Shown here: positions 12,357 through 23,380 of the stretch, in pieces
Layout of the letters: each line of letters starts with the position of its first letter
How positions within the stretch are numbered: position 1 is the first letter of the stretch
NCBI RefSeq assembly: GCF_037975245.1
Contig: NC_092583.1
Location: 10,952,264 to 11,016,263, forward strand
Length of the DNA stretch: 64,000 nt
Direction: 5' to 3'
DNA from: Apostichopus japonicus
Lineage: Eukaryota; Echinodermata; Holothuroidea; Aspidochirotida; Stichopodidae
Position numbers and translations under genes: made by a program
Notes under the pieces: generated by a model
Told to the model about the DNA's origin: nothing
What the model saw: only the letters and a program-made list of their open reading frames with translations
The model's database searches: none

Positions 12357-14084
12357 GTTGGTAACAGATCCAAAGCATGAGAAACAATGTAGATTATCCG
12401 AGATTTTTCAAATACACGGACAATTAAAGGGCGCTTTGTCCATCGAGGTTTGAGTTATATTTGAACAAGTTAGTTCCTGACCCCAAACATTTGTAGAGTA
12501 ATCAAAAAGGTTACTGACCCATAACATTTGTAGTCCTGATGATCACAACGGTGACGGTTTTATAGTTGTTATGCCAACGAGTATTAACTGTATATTCCTC
12601 TTTAAGGTTTGAAATGTATCATTGCAGTGTATGTTTGTATAATCTTTTTTTTTAAATTAAGGTAAGACGTGTGGTAACTATAGGAAGATGTTTACCACAA
12701 TTAAGTGTTGTCATCATTTAGTGATATGTTTAATTAGATGAGAGGGCCCGTTAAATTAGTCATAAATGAAGCTGCTCGACAAACAGGGATGTCCGTAAGT
12801 TGTACATCTGGACGCAGAAACGAACGGTCAGATCATTATATTCTCAACACCCCAGGCCTGAGCGTATCAGGGGTCTGGAAGATACATCCCCGAGACCAGC
12901 GCTAGGGATAATGTGGATGGGGATTCTCATTTTGATAATGCAGCTAGCGTCAAATAAAGAATCCAATGCCTTGCATCGTTACTGCCACCCCCTCCTCCTC
13001 CTCACCCATCCCTCACCCCCGCAACCCCTGCACACCGACCTGACAGATCTCGAAGTCTCAGCCTATCAAAACTATAACATGTGTATCCATTCACTTGTCA
13101 TGTGTCACTACGAATTGATCTAGTGCAATGCGTGTATTTGTTCTTATTAACACTACTTAACAACATGAAGGTATACGTTTGTTTACCAAATACAGAGGGA
13201 TAAATAAGGAGACATACAAACAGCAATGATAAAGTTAGTACAAGTTATAAGGTGCAGTCCAGGGTTAACTATAGTATATAGATTTTTTATTTAAATGAAG
13301 AAAACATTGGCAACCATTTTTTGTGTGTGTCGTATTTTAGAAACAAATCACGAACACTGCACTAGTAGGGTAAAGTACTTTTTAAGAAAAAGTCGCCCAG
13401 GAAAGAACCTGGGCACGAAAACCAAGCTACCGAACGACTGATCCGCTCTCAACCCCAGTCACCTTGCAACAGGACTGTGACTGTGTGATCATCGTCGGGT
13501 GTGCATCACCATTCCCCTCGAAAGGGAACAGATACTACACATTAAAGTAAGGTTCACGTAAAAGAACATCGATCGTGATGACATAGCAGACAACCTACCG
13601 TTGATCGAGTCAAGAGGTATATACAGTTTACATTCAGAAAACACTGTATTGAGTAAAGAACATGATTTTGAGATGGATTAAACCAACTCTTTCCCATTTA
13701 ATGTAGTCTCCTGCCACCTGCCACGATAATATCGCTTGAATCTTTGCGTGATATATGCACCACACTCCTTTGGCGTATGTTGGTCTCCTGTGAGAATGAT
13801 GGGGTTGTTTCAGAAGCAATTTGGAAGTATCAACCGTTTGCTGATGACAGTTGCTTCTTTTGGTCACAAATCAAGCAATATACTAGTTAAAGTAAGACTC
13901 AATGCAAGGCATAAAACAATATAAATAGTACATTATATGGGAACAAAAAGTTGCCTACGTGAGAGAAAACCGAAAACATATTTAAAAATATAACAATTCT
14001 CAGTGTTTCATAAAGAAATCATATGTTTGGCCGACCGTTATTCCTCTTCTGGTTTCTAAGTTATGAACTAATATTTAAAGTTCT
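12357..14084. other. Intergenic, no gene seen
   Basis: Contains a C-rich stretch near 12,985-13,040 and a short hairpin with GCCCAGG/CCTGGGC arms near 13,394-13,413. Open frames at 12,800-13,123 and 13,634-13,924 show no domain or coherent exon signals. Confidence 0.4.
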
Positions 14085-15000
14085 AGGAGTTCTCAATTTT
14101 AATATTTTATGAATGTATTCTGAGGTGTGACCATGGCTTGACAGGCAGGTTTAGATTAATAAATTGTTCGGATAAATACTACTTCGGTTGTAAAGGTATC
14201 AATTTTTTTTTAAAGAAATGTACTTGTGTTAGGAGTTTGTCGTGGGTGGGTGGGGGTTGGGTGTATATGGCGGTTGGTGGGGTTGGTGGGGTGGCGGGGT
14301 AGCTGTAGAGGGGAAGCGGGAGGCAAGAGGGCAGGATTTCTAAAGTGTTTAATTTCTATAAGGATAAGGTATTCGTTAGGGAAACGATATGTGTTTCTAT
14401 ACGCTATGATATGTCAGAAACAATAAAATACATGACACGATAAAGTAGCGAGAAACTATTTCTGGTTGTTTTTTAATGTACCTTTTCGCCTCGAGAAATC
14501 TCGTCGTTGAGTGAGCCTAGTCTGCCCAATATGGTATCGAATTAAATTAGATTTCATGGCAGAGTTGAAGAAGTTGAAGTATAAAATTGTGAAATAATTT
14601 AAAAGAAATGTGCTGATTGCAATATTATATTATTGTATTAGTTAAACTTGTTTACATAAACGCGATATATAATAGAGGGAAGTATAGGGTGATGGGAATG
14701 TTAAGATGACCTTGTCAATTCGGCCAGTCGGTGGGTCGTTACCACAGCAACACAGTCTACTCCTTCATGTTAGCCCAAGAGCCGCGAAGCCGCCTGTTAC
14801 GTAAAGCTTTGGTTAAGGCGTATCAGCCACTTTTTCCGCTATATGCGCTGGGTCGATCTTTACTATTCATCACGCTATGAGCGATTCGTTTCCTGTGATT
14901 GCTTATGTGTGTGTGATTCGTTCCTTCTGTGATCGCGCCGGCCTCTGTGAAGCGTATATGTAGAAAGGGGGAGGTAAATATAACAGCCGTAGCATCAAGT
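14085..15000 (+). repeat. Upstream segmental block 1, copy in unit A
   Basis: Start of the duplicated array. The same block occurs at 35,873-36,760 and 48,783-49,580, recognised by TGACCATGGCTTGAC, a G-rich GTGGGTGGGGGTTGGG stretch, and CACGCTATGAGCGATTCG. The three copies differ by indels that are not multiples of three inside the open frames, so the block is non-coding. Units B and E lack it. Confidence 0.75.
14738..14751 (+). promoter_or_regulatory. X-box-like motif (RFX consensus match)
   Basis: GTTACCACAGCAAC fits GTNRCC-N2-RGYAAC. It recurs unchanged at 36,507-36,520 and is deleted in the third copy of this block (near 49,320). It lies about 3.3 kb upstream of gene A. Function is inferred from the motif only. 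Confidence 0.25.
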
Positions 15001-17440
15001 TTATTTGTGTGTGGGGAGACTCATTCGCGTCTGTGAGCAGATTCAGCAGAGTCTGTACCTGTTACGTAATAAGTTCATCGAACATCTCCTGCAATTTGTC
15101 CTGTACATGCATGTGTTCAGCTAACATTAATTACTGTGTAGTCTAGTCTGAACTTATTTATGCATATTGCGTGTACCGAGTAAATATACTTTTTGATATA
15201 TCAATACAAGAGTACGTACTTTGGCAGAACAGCTGGCGAAATGGGAGAGGGAACAAACCAATGGGAAGGCAACATGCATGCTGCGTAGACCTATAACGTG
15301 CATGTTGCCTTTCTAGATCTAAGACAAATGTCGCTATAAGAGGTATCATTAAGTCTGTTGAATATTATATATAAACCCTTGATTCATATTTGCCTTTTTT
15401 CCTCTACTTTTGTGAAATTCATGCCGTTTAGCTGTAAGTGACAACACGACCTAGGAAGTTGAAGGGGACTCCTATGACGGGATGTTCTATACAAACTGTT
15501 AATTGGTCAAATTAAACGAACACTAGCAAAGAGATAACTCTTAATTAGAAATTTGCCACAACCAAAACTGGAACAAAGAAATTTCCAAGTTACCTCCACA
15601 TACTAGCACCCAGGCTCGTCGAGATCGAATACCTGCGTCTGCAATCTCATTGTTCTAAACAGGGTACAATTAAGGACATGTAAGATACAATATATAGGCT
15701 AAATCTTTAAGATCATGCGTGAGAAACCGTTAGCATTAAAATCATTAAAAATGTATGCAGCATTAAATATATTCCAGACTATTACATGACCCTATCGAGG
15801 ACACCATGTCAGAAAAGTTCTAAAGACGAACGGTAAAAATGAATGAAATTTTATGCCCTCGCGGTCTGGGAGGAACTCAAAGTACGTGATGCGTGCATGT
15901 GCTTCACGGTTCAATTAAAATAATAGATCGCTCTGACCCTAAGTTGAACTCTGACCAATGCACGTTTCTTCAGGCGGAACTATACACAACACAATAATGC
16001 CATCGACGACGTTGAACACATTTGATGCTGTTGTAAAATGGCATGTACATGACCTAAATGAAAGACATCAACCAAACAGGTTGACAGTGAAGAGTACCAT
16101 CGTATGGTATTGTACGAGCCGTTTGAAAGGCATGTAGCACGATATAAGTATATGATGATCTCTGCGTGTTAAATTATAATACAACAGCAACATTTATGTT
16201 TTCATCAGTTAGGCGACATATAGTAGCTTACATTTACGACACAGTATGGACTCATCTTTCACAATGATCATGTGATGTTCCATATGGTGTTCCATAGAAG
16301 TCAACAAAGGTGGTCATTATAACGGTCATACACAGGTTTGCTTTTACTCCGTGTAAAGTAGCAATACATAACTACAGCTGAACGTTACGAGTCAGTGAAT
16401 TGAGTTCTTTGGGAGTGCAAACATTGCTTTGCTTGTATAACTGTAGGTAACAAACCTATATGGCGGACGGGAATGCGTTTGTGTAAGAGTCCTCAACTAC
16501 ATGCTTTTGTAAACCAAACGATTGATACTTTCTCAGCAATACTAACATAAATTCAGTTTTGTTGCATCTCTTCGGTTGGAACGTAAATCAAGTATTCAGT
16601 ACAAGAGATCCAGTTTTGAATTAAGCCAGTTCGTGAGTTTGAGAGACAACTCTTTAGAAGGTAAAGGTTTGTTTCTAATTTGCTGATAAAGTGTTCTACA
16701 GCTTTTTTCTCTCTTATGGTATACTTATTATTGAGGAAACATTCGAGCATCGAACACCACTTCCATACTACCAATTTGACTCCCAAATCAAAAACATCAC
16801 CACGTACCATGGAGATTTAATACAGAAATTACAGAGTGACCAAAGTCCATGCAACAGCAGAGTACAGTAGCTCATAACATATCCAAAAGTTTAAAGGCTC
16901 TTGTTAACTTTTTTTTTTCGTCAACTCATTTCGCCTCTTCACTGTTAATGTAACAGAAATGTGAAATCGAAATGTGTGTTATCCTCCCAGAACTATTTAT
17001 ACTTAACAATTAATCTAATGGCTTAATGGCAACGACACTGCTCTGACTTGTTTTTCAATTTCTAACAAAATGTTACCATTTCTGGAAAATTAGTTCCTTT
17101 TCGTTTTATGTTTGTTTACATTCTCAACGTGCTACTGATTTCTGAGATGCAACATTCTGGTCGCACAATATTTATAGTTGCTAGATGCACTACATTATAT
17201 AATTTATTATACATCGCAATCAATTTGAGAAAACCACTTCATGTTACGTCACTGCAATTATTATTTTGTCTCTTTCAGCGATGTGCAGCCATTTAAGTTC
17301 ATTGTTGCGGGTGTAAATACAACCTCAAGAATATCCGTATTTAACGGTCACTGGAAAGGTTTTTTACCGCATGTATTAGAACAGATTATTCGTTTATTCA
17401 ACTGTACCTAAATTGCAGAATGAATTGTAATGGAGGATCA
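15001..17440 (+). repeat. Upstream segmental block 2, copy in unit A
   Basis: Related to 23,640-26,091 (unit B), 36,930-38,424 plus 40,101-40,646 (unit C) and 58,190-60,457 (unit E). Landmarks are GGCAGAACAGCTGGC, GAACGTTACGAGTCAGTGAA and CGGTCACTGGAAAGG. A minus-strand 85-codon frame at 16,553-16,810 is frameshifted in B and E, so it is not treated as a gene. Confidence 0.75.
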
Positions 17441-17816
17441 ATGGTTTGCTATATACTGCTGCTCTTTTAGAATCAGTGTTCTGGTCACACAGTATTTCTG
17501 TTAGCAATTTTGGGCGATATTATATCAGTTGGAGAATCGGTTTCGCAACGATGTACAGTGTCAAACACAAATCCAGAGGATGATAACATCAATATGGTGA
17601 TAACAGATGAAATGGTCAAAATATACCATTCCGTACCAACTCACACTGTTCCTGTTATTTTCATGGAACAAGCCGAACGTTTGATCATTAACCGTATGCA
17701 CTGTAACTTCGTCAAGCCCCACAGTTACCTCAAACCTGACAATAGTCCTGTAGTACACTCCATACCATATTCAGGTATATCCTAATGTTTTGTGTTTTCG
17801 AGCAAGTTTGGGAAAA
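17441..17816 (+). pseudogene. Relic V-type Ig domain upstream of gene A
   Basis: ATGGTTTGC at 17,441 opens a hydrophobic run ending in TAG at 17,468. The frame then continues for about 104 codons from 17,471 to a TAA at 17,783. It reads CSGHTV, then GESVSQRCTVSNTNPEDDN, then IPYSGIS-stop. The pattern parallels the signal-peptide end and D1 of the main receptor genes. The last lesion replaces the codon just before the F-strand Cys: unit E keeps DSGIYYC there. CTGCTGCTCTTTTAG before 17,471 also resembles a splice acceptor, so this may be a dead exon rather than a dead signal peptide. Unlike the B, C and D relics, this copy has no frameshift. Confidence 0.6.
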
Positions 17817-18038
17817 TTCTTTGGAATTTAGAGAAAATCGTGTTCGTGTTATTTTTTGTTTTTGTTAAAATAAATTTCTATCTGAGGACTGTGCAGACGT
17901 TAATTTCTTATAATTTGGTACACCGACCGTTGTGAATCGCCTATGAAAACCAAAACCGTATGCATGTTGTTGTTGTAGCTATACGGTTAGAACCTCTTGG
18001 TTATTTTCTGTTGAAGTTGTAAACGTATTGAAGCCAAA

Positions 18039-19514
18039 ATGGATTATCTTCGGCGGATATTGCACTCCGTTCCGTTACTGACTTTTTTCTTTCATCTATT
18101 GCTGGTGTTTGAGAGTTATTGTTCTGCGCAGACAGTGTCCCTGTTTACGAGATTCAACGACATTGTATTAGCTGGAGAATCGATATCACTCAGATGTTCA
18201 GTGTCAGACTCGAAACCAGAAGATGACATAGACATGGAGCTAACAGATGAAACGGGACAACAGATTACATCAGCTTCAATAGGACTGGACGACGATACAT
18301 TTTACACCGAACTAACTACTCCATTTATTATTAGTACTAACCATACATTCTTTTGCAGCGTAACTTGGGTAGACTTTACTGCTTCCACAAACCTGACGAT
18401 ATCACCATTACCAATTGAACAGACATATTGTACTACAAACTACACGGATGGTATCATTGTTGGACAATCGGTGAATTTAACATGTTATAGTTCTACGTCA
18501 GTGGCCGGTTCCATTAGCTGGAGTGCAAATAGTGATATAACTTTCGATGAAACGACAGGCCTTGTAAGGCTAATGACAAGATATAACAGTATAAATGTAG
18601 AACTATCTGTAAGTCAAAATGACAGTGTGTTTACATGTGAACGTGATGGTGTAGCACCAGTAACCGACATAGACCGGTGTACCGTTGGTCCTATTAATGT
18701 TTACGAGGAACTGATTATTTTCATTGATCCAATAGTTACTACAACTGATCCAGAAATATTTTATCCAGGACAAACCAAAAATTATACATGCTCATCTTTA
18801 CCAAGTTCATCTGTTCAGTGGTTCATTCCGGAAGGACTAGATATTACTGGTATTGAGTTATCTGTGGTTGGATCAACGATAACAGTGCGTGTTACAACTG
18901 ATACAACATTCATAGGTGATGTCCGTCTGAACTGTTCTGCTAACATCCTTGATCAAACAGCTGTAGCAAGCATCACGTTAGCAATAAGCCCTCTGGGATC
19001 ACCAACAACTAACTCAGTTTCAAGTAAACCACCTGGTAATTCATTTCTTGTTGTTTCGTTAATCCCTGTCATAGGGTTTCTTTTATTTGCGTTGTCAATA
19101 ATATTTGTTCTACTTTACCGGAAACGTAGACAGACCGAGTCAAATTCCAAATATGTTGCTAATGTAACGTCTTCGGTGAATGTAGGCTACGATTATTGTG
19201 ATATTGATACCGGTGGTGTAGCTACAACCGTTACTTCAAACACTGAAGCGACCACAATCTCTGAAAGCAGCCCCAACTCGAAAGAACAGTATTCTAGAGT
19301 AATCATAAATGAAAACGAGTCGGTAGCCTACGAAATTCCAGATGCTAAACAGAGAAACGAAAATCCAAGCAAGAGGACAATTATTGACAAAGAAGGGAAT
19401 GAGTCAGAATATTATGAAAATCCACAAAAGTTTAATGTTGAGACAAAGGGGCAAAAGGAGAATAAGCCAGGAAACTATGAGAATTCAGCTGTTGTAAAAC
19501 ACAAACTACGATGA
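18039..19514 (+). CDS. Ig-superfamily transmembrane receptor A (3 Ig domains, YxN tail)
   Basis: 491 residues in one uninterrupted exon. Residues 1-30 are a signal peptide ending CSA/Q. D1 is ~31-122 (Cys53, Cys106; no core Trp). D2 is ~123-222 (Cys131, Cys149, Trp161, Cys200, Cys214). D3 is ~223-318 (Cys251, Trp261, Cys299). A Pro/Ser/Thr stalk follows (319-335), then a transmembrane helix at 336-360 closed by RKRR. Many NxS/T sites dot the ectodomain. The 131-residue tail carries Y418-SRV, Y431-EIP, Y459-EN and Y480-EN. YxN fits GRB2-type SH2 ligands and YEIP fits YxxP. The start ATG has a good context (GCCAAAATGG); a possible splice acceptor (TTTTCTGTTGAAG) ends at 18,016, so a 5' non-coding exon is likely. 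Together with C this copy keeps the full tail. I do not recognise a named orthologue; a cell-surface recognition role is inferred. Confidence 0.9.
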   Translation: MDYLRRILHSVPLLTFFFHLLLVFESYCSAQTVSLFTRFNDIVLAGESISLRCSVSDSKPEDDIDMELTDETGQQITSASIGLDDDTFYTELTTPFIISTNHTFFCSVTWVDFTASTNLTISPLPIEQTYCTTNYTDGIIVGQSVNLTCYSSTSVAGSISWSANSDITFDETTGLVRLMTRYNSINVELSVSQNDSVFTCERDGVAPVTDIDRCTVGPINVYEELIIFIDPIVTTTDPEIFYPGQTKNYTCSSLPSSSVQWFIPEGLDITGIELSVVGSTITVRVTTDTTFIGDVRLNCSANILDQTAVASITLAISPLGSPTTNSVSSKPPGNSFLVVSLIPVIGFLLFALSIIFVLLYRKRRQTESNSKYVANVTSSVNVGYDYCDIDTGGVATTVTSNTEATTISESSPNSKEQYSRVIINENESVAYEIPDAKQRNENPSKRTIIDKEGNESEYYENPQKFNVETKGQKENKPGNYENSAVVKHKLR

Positions 19515-19636
19515 ATGCAATTTAATTTTTTTTTTAATTCCGTATTTCATATGTAGCAGGCAGGAGTCGGTTTTTGGTCTCATACCAGAACAATTATATT
19601 TGTTTATATGAAACAAATATCATAACTAATCCATAC

Positions 19637-19690
19637 ATGGCTGGATATCTACGTTGGCAGAGCGCTGTACTCGAATCTCGTTCTAGCCAT
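19637..19690 (+). other. tRNA-like relic downstream of gene A
   Basis: Has GTTGGCAGAGCGCTGTACT, matching a D-arm, then TCGAATC and TTCTAGCCAT, matching the end of the T-arm and acceptor. The anticodon region is deleted. Equivalent relics follow all five genes, so the sequence was part of the duplicated unit. It is either a tRNA pseudogene or a SINE head. Confidence 0.55.
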
Positions 19691-22688
19691 AAATTTCGTC
19701 GCTCTTTTCCACGTTATAATTTAATTAGAAATAAATGTTTACCAAATTTACGTCGACGTAACAAAAAACACCTTTCCTTTTAAGTAGTTGCAGTTTAACG
19801 TTGTTTAAAGTTGATAGCTTAACCAATAAGCTGAAAATGTTATGCGTATTTCGGCAAAAACATGTTCTATAGCATTTGTCCTCCAGGAAAGCCTTAAACT
19901 TAAGATGTCGAATAGAGTAATTAGGAATTTAGATCATAAACAGATATTGTCTGTGTGAAAGTTTGTGCAAATAAGTACTTGAATCTTTGTGTCAGGTTGT
20001 CTTTGATATGTGGTTTGAATTATTTTGAATTTTTTATGATACATGTGTATTACTCGGAAGAAACAGGACTACTTAAATTTTCTCAGCCTGAATAACAGTC
20101 GGATCAGGTTTGGTATATTCTTTCGTCATATATTTTTCTCTACATATTAAACAGGTTTCATCGTTTGAGTGCCATATCAATTACCTGGCAGTTTTTCTAT
20201 ACATTCAATTATTTATCGTACAAAAAGATAGTGATATATTTCGTTCTTCTCTTAAGAATTCTTCTTTTTTAGCTGTGGAAAATCAGGGATATTCCTACTG
20301 TTTGCATTTTGATTGCTTTGCGAAAACTTATCTATATTTAATTTTAAGCCTTGCAGAATAAGTATATACAAATTCAGAGAATCCTGCGACGCTCAGAATT
20401 TGAAGCTGGTCATTATGGTAGCGCTCACTATTGTACTTCTTTCATAATGTGTGCAAAATGTGTACTAAAATTGTCATCCAACCTTATTCCATTGGTGACG
20501 ATGCAACTAAACTTGTAGGTTGAATGTGCATTTGTTACCAAAGGTGGCATCAAAGTATGGTTGGACATGCACATTTCCAAATGCCAAGGCGGTGGTAGGG
20601 TTGGGGTTGTAAAGTGTTTTATGTGCTCGTGTGTGGCCTTTGTGTATATGTGTGAACAAAGATATGTCCCTAAATGCTCAGTGCTCATTGCTACGGCGGA
20701 TGTTCTTGGTACGCATTGTGTATGAGCCTCGCCGTGGGATGTAGGCCGTGAATTATGATTTATAGGGTCAAAGGTAAGAGATACAAAACCAACAACACAA
20801 TGACAAATACGCTTGTACCAAAATGAAGAATTGTGGAAACAACTTCAAACTCACGTTGGATATTAGACACCCGGTTCATGGGACACTTGTTAATATTGGT
20901 CAAAAAGGTCATATGAATGGAATAGACTCTCGTCATTTGTCGTGATGTTTAGTTTTCCATTCAAACCAGCCTTAATAGGAAGGTTATACATTCAAACGTA
21001 AAAAATCGGTGATTATTTTGAACCTGTGACCAATTGGCGACTTTGTCTAATACGCCTGAGTGTATCCGCAAATAAAATAGTTTACTCGATTTGAATGAGA
21101 CATGCTGTCAACAAGGAAGTGACAGAAAACGAATTTAAGCTTAATTGATTTTCGTCGAAAACGGTTTTGGCTTCATTTTACAGGGTATATTCTTGGCTAT
21201 TTGTGCAATACAAACGTAACGATACCTTACACTTCCTTATCTTTGAACCATACATATAGTGAGAATCCTATACGCTAGCGCTAATTTGGTACGTTATACA
21301 TGCAACGGTTGCAGTTATTATGTCAACATAGAACATGTATCATCCATCATTAGACGAATGTATGATGAGTTGGGGATATCGTTTCTTTCCTATCGGTAAA
21401 ATCTCATGAGCCTAACAAAGATGATAAAATTATTCGATTAAGAGGGGAATTTTAGGTCGTTAACGTTATTAATTTCCCCTAAAATGTGTCAAAGAGGCAT
21501 AAACATAATGAACGTACAGTCTCATTTTCAAGTTCTTAATGGTAACATATTTCACAGATTTCATACTGTAATTTATGAATATGCATGTGGAAGAATGTGT
21601 TATCGTGCACTAAGAACAGTAGCTTATACATCAGTCAATGGGATATTAAGGGAAATACATACCAAAGACAAGACGTGGAATCAAATCGCTATCATGTCTG
21701 TGGCACGGCTATCATAAATGGACAATGACATCCATTACACTCGGTAAACATTATGCTGGTATTAGATGTGACAAACAGTGAAAACGTCGATGGATAGTGT
21801 TGTTTCTATTTCAAAACATCAATTAGATAATTGCTGACTGATATTTTTCTCTCTCGAAATAACCAAACCTCACTCCTTCAAGCGGTTTGGAATTTACTGC
21901 ACAATCAAAATCAATTGACGGACCGACGAAAAATACAATAATTTTGTGTAGATGTGTTTTTAGCCTTAAAACTTTTATACATTTTTATACCTCAACTTAC
22001 TACTTAGAGAGACAGTTTAACAATATATATTAGCATGTATCTCGCATTTGTTTTTTGCTCAGTCGGTTGATCCTGGATGATGGGGCAGGGGCGGGCATTT
22101 AGTAACGTCCTCATTTGGCTAAGGCAATCGTGAACTTCCTCCTGCTTTTGTACAAGCACTGCAATGTCATTGCTATCATAGGTTACGAATTGAATGCATT
22201 GAATATTCGGATCGGTGAGTTTACATAACGTAGGCCTATACGTGCGGTGCATAATGCATCAATGCCATATTAGTGATAAATATGTTTGCACTCCCTTCAT
22301 AGGATTTGACTACCTAGTCCCGATAACAACTGGTAGTTTGTTCGTTGTATTGGTGAAATATTTGCACGAATAAAAACCATTCATTATTTGTTTTATACAA
22401 CACCTTCAAAATTGGAAATTTCCATTGCTCTCATAGAGCGGATTTTTGTTAGAGTAACACTACCGTCGGTGTGTGTAACTCACTGTTGTATTAAGATGGG
22501 TAAAATGCACTCATGCAACAGATTGTTTTGAACAGACAGGTTTCTCTGCTCTCTTACCATTGGAAAAAGTGCTACCAAAAAAGTATAACCCATGGTTCTA
22601 TTTCATAGAGTGGAATAGAGCGGATTTTGCATGCCATCAACGAGCAATTGACCAATCAAATGACCAGAATACAATTAGGTGTTGTATA
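19691..22688 (+). repeat. Downstream segmental block, copy in unit A
   Basis: No gene. Related to 28,401-31,040, 43,538-45,124, 54,403-56,449 and 62,669-64,000. Landmarks are CAGAGAATCCTGCGACGCTC, TTGGACATGCACATTTCC, TTAGACACCCGGTT and GTCTAATACGCCTGAGTGT. It includes a G-rich stretch near 20,590 and a possible poly(A) signal AATAAA at ~19,728, about 0.2 kb after the stop of gene A. Confidence 0.7.
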
Positions 22689-22798
22689 AAAGTATAAGTT
22701 TGATGTAAATATGTTAGATGTATATGTGTTAGATTTATATATGTAAGAAGTATATGTTAGAAGTATATGTTAGAAGTTTGTGTTAGAAGTATAATTAA
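22689..22798 (+). repeat. Minisatellite of TATATGTTAGAAG-type units, unit A
   Basis: Irregular 13-17-bp units built from TATATGTTAGAAG. The same locus is longer in the other units (31,672-31,836; 45,957-46,236; 57,232-57,412), so it has expanded and contracted since duplication. Confidence 0.7.
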
Positions 22799-23043
22799 GC
22801 ATATTTAGCTGTTGATTTTGTTTTATGTTTGGTGAACAGGGTAGTCATGTGACACACTTCACCTCAGATAATGTTTTGTTTCGGTGTTTTGTTTTTGTTT
22901 TATTGAGTGGCGTTTTTGTTCCCTTTTGAGAACTAATAAAACATACGTTGTTGGTAGTTGAAGTATGCATCGACTCATTGAATATTTATTATTGTCATGT
23001 CTTAGATGGAGAGCAAGGCGTTCTCTTAACATGTAACATTTTG

Positions 23044-23045
<2 letters not shown>

Positions 23046-23127
<82 letters not shown>
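23046..23127. repeat. (TA)n microsatellite, ~82 bp
   Basis: An uninterrupted TA run. The equivalent sites in the next units hold only short TA stretches (near 32,085 and 57,660). Confidence 0.95.
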
Positions 23128-23130
<3 letters not shown>

Positions 23131-23380
23131 CCATAGATGGAATGTATTTATCATATGATCACATGTCCATTTCATTCCCCTCAGTCAGAGCATGTTCGTT
23201 GTATCAAGAAGGATTTAATATTTGATTTCCCAGCTTCTAACGACGTTTCTCTTCCTTAATTCGTTAGATATTTTTAAGAAACGGTTATACGTCTATATCT
23301 GTCTACATGTCCTATATATTTATTCATCAGTACCTGCTAACGGTGTGTTTTAAAGGAGGTTGGATTTCTAGTAAGTTTTA

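Noticed and set aside
12800-13123. 107-codon plus-strand frame
   Set aside because: Low-complexity Pro/Leu/His composition from a C-rich tract; no signal peptide, domain or flanking exon signals.
13634-13924. Overlapping frames on both strands with an acceptor-like CTTTCCCATTTAATGTAG and a donor-like AAAGTAAGAC
   Set aside because: The interval between the signals contains a stop in the only long plus-strand frame, and no domain is recognised.
14765-14950. Frame with ...RSRLLRKALVKAY... in upstream block 1 (also 36,500-36,736 and 49,343-49,543)
   Set aside because: Indels between the three copies are not multiples of three and shift the frame; behaves as non-coding DNA.
16553-16810. Minus-strand 85-codon frame (MVRGDVFDLGVK...) with counterparts at 25,292 and 59,657
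   Set aside because: The copies diverge after a frameshift and end at different stops; no domain or splice signals. Sharing is explained by segmental duplication.
19360-19480. ITIM in gene A (EQYSRV, VAYEIP)
   Set aside because: EQYSRV has Glu at -2 and VAYEIP has Pro at +3, so neither fits the consensus; only gene E has fitting motifs.
22859-23134. Poly-Tyr-Ile frames here and at 32,221-32,646 and 50,357-50,689
   Set aside because: Readings of TA microsatellites.
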